A stretch of DNA of 64,000 nucleotides, taken from assembly GCA_019424905.1 (NCBI GenBank), contig JAHYYP010000006.1, positions 1 through 64,000 of the forward strand. Direction: 5' to 3'. This document shows, one piece after another, positions 57,751 through 64,000 of the stretch. Position 1 is the first letter of the stretch, and every line of letters starts with the position of its first letter. The DNA comes from Collinsella sp. GTDB taxonomy: Bacteria; Actinomycetota; Coriobacteriia; Coriobacteriales; Coriobacteriaceae. The notes under the pieces are model-generated. The model did not search any database. It had not been told where the DNA came from and saw only the letters and a list, made by a program, of their open reading frames with translations. The position numbers were made by a program, and so were the translations under genes.

Positions 57751-59268
57751 ATGGGAACTTATCATAGTACACGAGGACGCACTTTATCGTGCTCAAGTAA
57801 GGTGGCAATCCGTACCGGCATCGCTCCCGACGGGGGTTTGTTTGTCTCGGACGAGCTCGGCACCCAGCAGGTCGATATCAGCTCGCTTGCAGCTAAATCG
57901 TACTTTGAAATCGCTCAAGATGTGTTGGGAATGTTACTGAATGATTACACGGCCGAAGAAATTTCGGCGTGTGTCGACGAGGCATACCGCGGCACGTTCG
58001 CGAGTGAAGAGGTTACGCCGCTCGTCAAACTCGACGCTGCGCCGGGTGTTGACGCCCCTCAGACCTATGTGATGGAGCTCTTTGGCGGCCCCACAAGCGC
58101 CTTCAAGGACGTCGCCCTGCAGATGCTCCCCCGCCTCATGGCCCGCACCTCCGCCCAGGACGGCGACGCCGAGCGCATCATGATCGTCACCGCCACGTCG
58201 GGCGACACGGGCAAGGCTGCGCTCGCCGGTTTTGCCGACGCTCCGGGTACGGGCATCACCGTCTTTTATCCCGAGGGCAAGGTTAGCCGCGTCCAGAACC
58301 TGCAGATGTCCACGCAGGAGGGCGACAACGTCGCCGTCTGCGGCATCCGCGGCAACTTTGACGACGCCCAGAGCGCCGTCAAGCGCATCTTTGCCGATAA
58401 GGAGCTTGCCGAGCGCCTGGAAGCCGCCGGCACGGTGCTTTCGAGCGCCAACTCTATCAATGTCGGCCGTCTGGTACCGCAGGTCGTCTACTACTTTGCC
58501 GCCTATGCGCAGCTGCTGCGCGCCGGCGCTATCGAGGCTGGCGACGCCGTAGAGTTCTGTGTGCCCACCGGCAACTTTGGCGATATCTTGGCCGGCTACT
58601 ACGCCAAGCGCATGGGCCTGCCCGTCGCCAAGCTCATCGTCGCGAGCGACAAGAACAACGTGCTTGCCGACTTCCTGACCACCGGCGTCTACGACCGTAA
58701 CCGCCCGTTCTTCACGACCATCTCGCCGTCGATGGACATCCTCATCAGCTCTAACCTGGAGCGCATGCTGTACTTCCTGTCCGATGGCGACTGCGAACTC
58801 GTTGCCGGCCTTATGGAGCAGTTGGCACAGACCGGTCGCTACGAGGTACCCGCCGAGCTGCTGGCCAAGATTCAGAGCGTCTTTGGCTGCGGCTGGGCCA
58901 GCGAGGACGAGGTCCGCGCTGCCATCAAGAGTTGCTGGGACGCCAACGGCTACGTGATCGACCCGCACACCGCTTGCGGCTATCACGTCTTTGAAAAGGT
59001 CGCTCCCGCCGAGGGCGCCAAGGCTCGCGTGCTGCTTTCGACCGCCAGCCCCTACAAGTTCCCGCGCGCCTGCTGCGACGCCCTGGGCCTCGACGTTCCC
59101 GAGGATGATTTTGAGGCTATGCGTGTACTCGAGCAGGCCACCAACACGGTCGCCCCGGTCCAACTCGCCGAGCTTGAGTCCAAGCCTGTCCGCTTCGAAG
59201 ACGTCTGCGACGTAGCCGACATGGCCAACTACGTCGAGTCTGCAGCAAAAAAGATGACTACCAACTAA
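57751..59268 (+). CDS. thrC: Threonine synthase
   Basis: 505 residues. PLP-dependent conversion of O-phosphohomoserine to threonine. The PLP lysine lies in GGPTSAFKDVALQ, SGDTGKAALAGF binds phosphate, and SANSINVGRLVPQ plus FCVPTGNFGDILAGYYAKRM are family signatures; length fits the bacterial/yeast-like long type. ATG at 57751 with GAGGAGCAGTG upstream, rather than an in-frame start 15 codons earlier. thrB follows downstream after an intergenic palindrome. Confidence 0.95.
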   Translation: MGTYHSTRGRTLSCSSKVAIRTGIAPDGGLFVSDELGTQQVDISSLAAKSYFEIAQDVLGMLLNDYTAEEISACVDEAYRGTFASEEVTPLVKLDAAPGVDAPQTYVMELFGGPTSAFKDVALQMLPRLMARTSAQDGDAERIMIVTATSGDTGKAALAGFADAPGTGITVFYPEGKVSRVQNLQMSTQEGDNVAVCGIRGNFDDAQSAVKRIFADKELAERLEAAGTVLSSANSINVGRLVPQVVYYFAAYAQLLRAGAIEAGDAVEFCVPTGNFGDILAGYYAKRMGLPVAKLIVASDKNNVLADFLTTGVYDRNRPFFTTISPSMDILISSNLERMLYFLSDGDCELVAGLMEQLAQTGRYEVPAELLAKIQSVFGCGWASEDEVRAAIKSCWDANGYVIDPHTACGYHVFEKVAPAEGAKARVLLSTASPYKFPRACCDALGLDVPEDDFEAMRVLEQATNTVAPVQLAELESKPVRFEDVCDVADMANYVESAAKKMTTN

Positions 59269-59281
59269 AACCCCTTATAAG

Positions 59282-59311
59282 GCGCCGGCGAAAGCCGGCG
59301 CACCTTCTTTT
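59282..59311 (+). terminator. thrC terminator
   Basis: GCGCCGGC-GAAA-GCCGGCGC, then ACCTTCTTTTTATT. Confidence 0.85.
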
Positions 59312-59344
59312 TATTTAGCTTTCGGGATAATGACGAGCATGCGA

Positions 59345-59456
59345 GCGGGTCTGGCCGTTTAGTTCGTCGCGAGTTCCGCACGAGCCGGAAAGCACTTAAT
59401 GTGCTTTCCGAGCGAGCCAGGACTGCCCGAGCAGCGAACTAAACGGCCAGACCCGC
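59345..59456 (+). repeat. Long cruciform directly upstream of thrB
   Basis: Perfect 22-bp outer arms (59345-59366, 59435-59456), and inside them CGGAAAGCAC-TTAAT-GTGCTTTCCG (59386-59410). The right outer arm ends only a few bases before the AGGAGG of thrB. Confidence 0.85.
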
Positions 59457-59470
59457 CCAGGAGGACCCAC

Positions 59471-60352
59471 ATGATCAAAATCACCGTCCCAGCAACCAGC
59501 GCCAACCTAGGCATCGGCTACGACACCCTCGGCATGGCCGTCAGCCTCTACTCGCACTTCACCTTCGAGCGCGCCGACAAGCTCACCATCACGGGCTGCC
59601 CCAAGGAGTTCCAAAACGAGAATAACCTGGTCTATGTGAGCTTTGTCGATGCGCTGGCCGCATGGGGCGAGCCGGCCTTCCCCGTTGCCATCGACATCCA
59701 GACCGACGTGCCCGTCGCCCGCGGCCTGGGCTCCAGCTCCACCTGCGTCGTCGCCGGCATCATGGCAGCCGCCGCACTGACGGGCCACACCGTCGACCGT
59801 GCCGAGCTTGTTCGCATTGCCACCGAAGTCGAGGGGCATCCTGATAACGTCGCTCCCGCCATCCTTGGCGGCGCCGTCTGCTCCTTTACGCCGACCGATT
59901 CGCTCCCCCAATGTCTGCGCTACGAGGTGAGCGATCGCTTGCGTTTTATTACCGTGATTCCGCCCTACGAGGTACATACGAGCGAGGCGCGCAAGGTCGT
60001 GCCGCAGGAGATTCCACTCTCCACCGCCGTATGGCAAATGGGCCGCATCGCCGGCATGACGCGCGGCCTGGAGACCGGCGACCTTGACCTGATTGCCGCC
60101 GCTAATGACGACCGCATTCAGGAGCCCTATCGTCGCCGCCTGATTCCCGACTACAACGCCGTGCGCGACACCTGCCTTAACGGCGGCGCTAAAACCATCT
60201 GGATTAGCGGCTCGGGCTCGACCCTCATGGCTGTGACCGACGACACCATCGTGGCAAAGTTCCTGCAGGTCAAGCTGCGCGAGCAGTTCCCCAAGTGCGA
60301 CACGCATATCCTCACGTGCGACACCGAGGGCGCTCAAATCGAGTACCTGTAG
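59471..60352 (+). CDS. thrB: Homoserine kinase
   Basis: 293 residues. GHMP-family kinase that phosphorylates homoserine for ThrC. IKITVPATSANLGIGYDTLGMAV, the ATP loop VPVARGLGSSSTCVVAG, and the closing KTIWISGSGSTLMAV are characteristic. ATG at 59471 preceded by AGGAGGACCC. Pairs with thrC upstream although a terminator and a large palindrome separate them, so thrB may have its own promoter inside the palindromic region or depend on readthrough. Confidence 0.95.
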   Translation: MIKITVPATSANLGIGYDTLGMAVSLYSHFTFERADKLTITGCPKEFQNENNLVYVSFVDALAAWGEPAFPVAIDIQTDVPVARGLGSSSTCVVAGIMAAAALTGHTVDRAELVRIATEVEGHPDNVAPAILGGAVCSFTPTDSLPQCLRYEVSDRLRFITVIPPYEVHTSEARKVVPQEIPLSTAVWQMGRIAGMTRGLETGDLDLIAAANDDRIQEPYRRRLIPDYNAVRDTCLNGGAKTIWISGSGSTLMAVTDDTIVAKFLQVKLREQFPKCDTHILTCDTEGAQIEYL

Positions 60353-60532
60353 ACATCCTCCTCATATACCTGTCCGGGACGGTCGGGATGTTCCCTCAAA
60401 ATCGTCCTCGCGCATGAAGTCCCCTTGTCCTGCTCCTACGGAGCGACGGACAAGGGGCCTTCGCGCTGCGGAATGATTTTGAGGGAACATCCCGACCGTC
60501 CCTGCGCCTACCTTGCTGAGGATGTCTACAGG
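60346..60532. repeat. Nested 187-bp palindrome after thrB
   Basis: Three nested perfect stems: outer CCTGTAGACATCCTC (15 bp, 60346-60360 / 60518-60532), middle 28 bp (60376-60403 / 60475-60502), inner CCCCTTGTCC / GGACAAGGGG (60421-60430 / 60448-60457) with GCTCC-TAC-GGAGC at the tip. The outer left arm includes the thrB stop codon. Confidence 0.9.
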
Positions 60533-60611
60533 GACCCATGCTTTGAAGGGGCGCCGGGCTGAAATATATGGCCCTTTATTGATAGGGGCTCTTGCTAGGC
60601 TGGAGCCCTTA

Positions 60612-61202
60612 CTAAAGGCAGGCCTCGGCGATGCGGCGCTTGAGTTCGTCGATACCCACGCCGGTCTGGGAGCTTGTGATGATCACGTTTTCGGCCGGAA
60701 CGTTGAGCTGCTTTTTGATGGCTGCTGCTTGGCGGGCCTGCTGGGTACGGCTGAGTTTGTCGGCCTTGGTGAGGCAGACGATAAAGTTGAACTCGTTGCC
60801 CTGCAGGTAGTCAATCATGTCGTGATCGAGCTTGCTGGGGTCGTGGCGGATATCCACCAGAGAGACGACCAAGTTAAAGCTGCGCTCGGAGTCAAAGAAA
60901 TCGCCAATGAGCTCGGCCCAGCGGTCGCGCTCGGCCTTGGAACGACGGGCGAAACCGTAGCCCGGCAGGTCCACAAAATGCACGTCGTCGGCCTCAAAAA
61001 AGTTGATGTTGCTCGTCTTGCCCGGCGTGCTCGAAACCTTGACCAGGTTCTTGCGGCCAAAGAGTTTGTTCATGATGGAGGACTTGCCCACGTTGGAGCG
61101 GCCGACGAAGCTCACCTCGGGACAGGTTGACTCGGGAATCTGCGAAACCTTGCCGTAGCTGGCGACGAACTTGGCAAGCTGGTAGTTAATTGAATCGGCC
61201 AT
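60612..61202 (-). CDS. engB: Ribosome biogenesis GTP-binding protein EngB (YihA/YsxC)
   Basis: 196 residues. G-protein required for 50S subunit assembly. VSFVGRSNVGKSSIMNKL (G1), TPGKTSNINFF, HFVDLPGYGFA (G3) and LTKADKLSR (G4) are clear. ATG at 61202 chosen because AAGGAG lies at correct distance; the GTG just upstream would be too close. Encoded 39 bp downstream of the nucleosidase gene on the same strand. Confidence 0.95.
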   Translation of the reverse strand: MADSINYQLAKFVASYGKVSQIPESTCPEVSFVGRSNVGKSSIMNKLFGRKNLVKVSSTPGKTSNINFFEADDVHFVDLPGYGFARRSKAERDRWAELIGDFFDSERSFNLVVSLVDIRHDPSKLDHDMIDYLQGNEFNFIVCLTKADKLSRTQQARQAAAIKKQLNVPAENVIITSSQTGVGIDELKRRIAEACL

Positions 61203-61241
61203 GGACACTCCTTGGTCGTAGGTTCTTACAAAACGGGCGTG

Positions 61242-61982
61242 CTATTGCGCGGCGGCGATACGACGAACGATGTCAAGCGTGATGCCGCTCGCGGTGCGAG
61301 CGTACTCGTCCAGATCGAACTCGCGCTCGCAAAACGCGTCATATGCCTCGTCACAATTATCGCTGATAGCGCGCAGTACCAGGCAATCGACACCATTCTT
61401 GGCCGCGATGTGCGCAATTGCCGCGCCCTCCATCTCGACGCAATCGGCATGCGTGGCCTCAATCGCAGCGTTACGCATGGCGTCACCCGTAACAAAGCGA
61501 TCACCCGTGGCGATAGTGCCACACAGGAACTGCTTGGGGTCCTTCTCCGCAGAAGTCTCATCCGCCGAGGCATCCACAAATCCATGCTCGGCAAGCACGG
61601 CGGCGGCAACATCAGCCAACGCCGGTGTCGAGACAAACTCCTCGAGCCCCGGCGCGGACTCGGCGATGAGTGCCGTATCGGTATCCAGATAGCGCAGGCA
61701 CTTGCCTATAACCACGTCGTTAATATGGAGTTTAGGGTTTAGGCCACCCGCAATGCCCGAAAACACTATGGCCTGCGGGGCGTATTTGCTGATGAGATGC
61801 TGCGTTGCGGCAGCGGCGTTCACGGTCCCCATGCCCGCCGTCGTGGCGACTACTGTCAGACCCGAAAGCCCACCGTTCACAACGGTCAAGCCCGCCTCCT
61901 GCGACTCATGCGCGCCACTCAGCTCTTCCTTAATCTGCGCAACCTCTTTTTCGAGTGCGCCTATGATCGCGATGGTTGCCAT
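61242..61982 (-). CDS. mtnN: 5'-methylthioadenosine/S-adenosylhomocysteine nucleosidase
   Basis: 246 residues. Cleaves MTA and SAH to adenine plus thioribose, part of the activated-methyl cycle and autoinducer-2 precursors. ALEKEVAQI with the catalytic Glu, GIAGGLNPKLHINDVVIG, VEMEGAAIAHIA and RAISDN carry the catalytic pattern. Start ATG 61982 behind GGGGGATGGC. It is transcribed just ahead of engB. Confidence 0.93.
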   Translation of the reverse strand: MATIAIIGALEKEVAQIKEELSGAHESQEAGLTVVNGGLSGLTVVATTAGMGTVNAAAATQHLISKYAPQAIVFSGIAGGLNPKLHINDVVIGKCLRYLDTDTALIAESAPGLEEFVSTPALADVAAAVLAEHGFVDASADETSAEKDPKQFLCGTIATGDRFVTGDAMRNAAIEATHADCVEMEGAAIAHIAAKNGVDCLVLRAISDNCDEAYDAFCEREFDLDEYARTASGITLDIVRRIAAAQ

Positions 61983-62108
61983 GCCATCCCCCAAATCCGT
62001 GCAAATTGCTTATCCACGGTATGGTACCAGCATTTTGGCTCAACCGTGTCAGCACCAAGCCGTTAGGCCAGTACAGCTCGGGTATCATAAAGGGGCAAAA
62101 ATGGCTTG

Positions 62109-62927
62109 TTAGCCGATGGCCGACCTGAGCTCCGCACGGCGCTTTTTCATACCGGCCATAACGGCATTGCGCAGCTCGGGCATGCGCGCGGTATCCATCT
62201 GAGGTACGCCCTCAAGCTTATAGGGAATGCCCAGTTGCTCGTACTTGACGACACCCATCGTGTGATACGGCAGCATTTCCAGGCCCACCACGTTGTGCCA
62301 TGGAGCGATGAGGCGACCGAGCTTCTCGCACTCCTCCACCGTGTCGGTAATGCCCGGCACCACCACGTGGCGGATAACGACCTTGATCTTGCGACGTGCA
62401 AGTTCATCGCCGAACGCCAAGATGCGTGCGGGATCGCAACCGGTCAGCTTTTTATGCTCGACCGGGTCGGCATGCTTAATATCGAGCAGTACCATGTCGG
62501 TCTCGTTGAGCACGGCATCGAACTTCTCGGGGTGGTTGGGGTCAAATGCATAGCCACAGCTATCTAGGCAGGTATGTACACGGCCATCGGGGTTGTTATG
62601 CATAGCACGAAACAGATCGGCCAAAAACTCGGGCTGCAGGAGCGGCTCGCCGCCGGACACCGTAATGCCACCGCTGCGATAGAACTCGTGGTTACTCTGG
62701 AACTCATCCATCAGGTGTTCGACGGTCACCATGGTGCCGCCGTTGACCGACCAGGTATCGGGATTGTGGCAATACGCGCAGCGCATGGGACAGCCCTGAA
62801 CAAACACCACAAAGCGGATGCCGGGTCCGTCGACCGTTCCCATCGTCTCGATCGAATGCACGCGGCCAAGGGCAAACGCAGAGTCCTCGGGACGAGCGTC
62901 CACACCCTCAAGCGTCATTTCTGCCAT
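62109..62927 (-). CDS. pflA: Pyruvate formate-lyase activating enzyme
   Basis: 272 residues. Radical SAM glycyl-radical activase: CPMRCAYCHNPDTW (CxxxCxxC), GGEPLLQPEFLADLF and IKHADPVEHKKLTG. It would activate a pyruvate formate-lyase, the key fermentative enzyme of this anaerobe, but pflB itself is not in the window. ATG 62927 is preferred; another ATG three codons later is possible. It stands 126 bp upstream of mtnN. Confidence 0.93.
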   Translation of the reverse strand: MAEMTLEGVDARPEDSAFALGRVHSIETMGTVDGPGIRFVVFVQGCPMRCAYCHNPDTWSVNGGTMVTVEHLMDEFQSNHEFYRSGGITVSGGEPLLQPEFLADLFRAMHNNPDGRVHTCLDSCGYAFDPNHPEKFDAVLNETDMVLLDIKHADPVEHKKLTGCDPARILAFGDELARRKIKVVIRHVVVPGITDTVEECEKLGRLIAPWHNVVGLEMLPYHTMGVVKYEQLGIPYKLEGVPQMDTARMPELRNAVMAGMKKRRAELRSAIG

Positions 62928-63101
62928 TCGCGCTACCTTGCCTCTCCTTGGATGCAACCAATTAAAATGCCAGAGTCATTCTAGCCCATGCGTTTGCGTT
63001 TAAACGTCTCGGACTAGAACGGCACGTTTTAATCTATCCCCCATCACCATGGCTGGGGGCTACGTCGAGATGTCAGGCTGAAGAACGCTCGCCTGCGGCC
63101 T

Positions 63102-63956
63102 TTACGCCTTAAGCGTGAGCACCGCACCGAAGGCGGTCGGGCCGCAATGGCTCGAGATGACGCCGCCGACCTGAGTCCAGGTAACGTCCTTAAAGCCCAG
63201 ATCATGCGCATAGACCTCCATGTCATCGCGCAGCTCCTGGGAAAGGCCTACCGAATACGCCAGGCCAATGTGTGAGTAGTCGATCTCGCCCTTCGCAACC
63301 ATGTGGTCAATAAAGGCGCGGGCGCACTTGAGCATAGAGCCGCGGAACTTCTTGGTTGCCACGAACTTGCCGCCCGTCACCTCAATGCAGGGCTTAATCT
63401 TGAGCAGATGGGCGCCTAGGAACGCGACGTTGGACAAACGACCGCCTGCCTTAAGGAAGGCAAGGTCGGTAGGAACAAAGCCCAGCAGCACACGGTCCAT
63501 GACGGAGTTCGTAAATGCAAAGATCTCGTCGACGGTGGCATCGGGGTGAGCCTCGATGTATTTGGCAGTCTCGACGACAACGAGCGACTGGCCCACCGAG
63601 ACAAAACGCGTGTCCATGGAGTAGACGTAGTCGCGACCCTTGGCGGCGATCTTCGATGATTGATGGGAGCAGGTCGTTGCCTCGGAATACGCGAGATGCA
63701 GAATAGTCGCGTCGGGCTGCTCGGCATGGATACGGTCATATACGTGCGCAAAATCTGCCGGCGCACAGCCGCTGGTCTTGGGCACCACACCAAACTCGTT
63801 GCAGCGCGAGTAAATCTCAAGCGGATCGATGGAGCCGTCCTCGACGGTCTCGTCGCCAACTGTGACGTGCATGGGCACGCGCACGATGCCGTAGCGCTCG
63901 CAGAGCTCCGGCGTCACATCCGACCCAGACTCAACCACGATTACGTACTTGCCCAT
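63102..63956 (-). CDS. DegV family fatty-acid-binding protein
   Basis: 284 residues. DegV proteins bind fatty acids and hand them to a fatty-acid kinase (FakB role) in Gram-positives. SGSDVTPELCERYGI at the N-terminus, TSGCAPADFAHVYDRI (motif near the fatty-acid pocket), and the end GVISSHCGPTAFGAV match the family. ATG at 63956; the ribosome binding site is not clear, and an in-frame start at 63977 is possible. Convergence with neighbours suggests a monocistron. Confidence 0.92.
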   Translation of the reverse strand: MGKYVIVVESGSDVTPELCERYGIVRVPMHVTVGDETVEDGSIDPLEIYSRCNEFGVVPKTSGCAPADFAHVYDRIHAEQPDATILHLAYSEATTCSHQSSKIAAKGRDYVYSMDTRFVSVGQSLVVVETAKYIEAHPDATVDEIFAFTNSVMDRVLLGFVPTDLAFLKAGGRLSNVAFLGAHLLKIKPCIEVTGGKFVATKKFRGSMLKCARAFIDHMVAKGEIDYSHIGLAYSVGLSQELRDDMEVYAHDLGFKDVTWTQVGGVISSHCGPTAFGAVLTLKA

Positions 63957-64000
63957 TATTATCACGACCCATCTCAACGTTGGTTTTTCAATACATGACA

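Overview
The window looks like a chromosomal segment from a Coriobacteriia gut anaerobe, most probably Collinsella or a close relative. This is an inference from the high-GC codon use, the gene content (DUF6020-like membrane protein, aryl-sulfate sulfotransferase remnant, giant 2-hydroxyacyl-CoA dehydratase/activase fusion, CAP-domain coiled-coil surface protein with a LAQTG anchor, Ntn-type amide hydrolase, pyruvate formate-lyase activase) and an abundance of intergenic palindromes. No rRNA, tRNA or CRISPR array was found.

Layout. 1-3756 is a minus-strand housekeeping block (coaX, dCMP deaminase, Nfu scaffold, lgt, partial DUF6020 protein). 3965-5668 is an OPT oligopeptide transporter, 5870-9391 a large sortase-anchored surface protein, 9699-10838 a DUF389 membrane protein. 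10906-17010 holds a sulfotransferase fragment and a TetR/dehydratase-activase pair. 17189-17430 is a probable type I toxin-antitoxin locus that I found by reading the intergenic DNA. 17568-20567 has a HAD phosphatase and an MFS/TetR efflux pair with palindromic operators; 20642-22414 is glnK/amtB; 22613-24172 a CmpB-like/HD pair; 24401-26182 a divergent DXS. 26691-30977 is a polar amino-acid ABC operon ending in a peptidase C26 gene. 31043-32584 is an IS110-family element with a candidate bridge RNA. 32629-36056 is a lower-GC accessory island (lantibiotic-immunity-like ABC operon, XRE/DUF2975 pair). 36287-38548 is an Hpt plus GGDEF/REC/HD-GYP signalling pair. 38760-47019 carries metabolic genes (alpha/beta hydrolase, radical SAM, SEC-C methionine aminopeptidase, D-hydroxyacid dehydrogenase, M18 aminopeptidase, Ntn hydrolase, PFK). 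47454-53268 has an XRE-membrane protein, a MacB/FtsX ABC exporter and a GyrI-like gene behind a LexA-type box. 53440-54003 is a gene graveyard (frameshifted Abi_2 joined to a ClC tail). 54148-60352 has ogt and the aspartate-family cluster asd, lysC, thrC, thrB. 60612-63956 has engB, mtnN, pflA and degV.

How it works together. lysC-asd and the divergent thrC-thrB cover most of aspartate-to-threonine synthesis. amtB/glnK handle ammonium uptake. Many intergenic gaps carry long inverted repeats that fall into families: a CCTGTCCC-loop hairpin (six copies), a 20-bp-arm/27-nt-loop palindrome (three copies) and a tandem trio of 57-bp palindromes. Several double as terminators or sequester ribosome binding sites. 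The strongest leads for new biology are the type I toxin-antitoxin candidate, the IS110 bridge-RNA candidate with guide-like complementarity to its own right end, the palindrome families, and the SOS-box-controlled GyrI-like gene.
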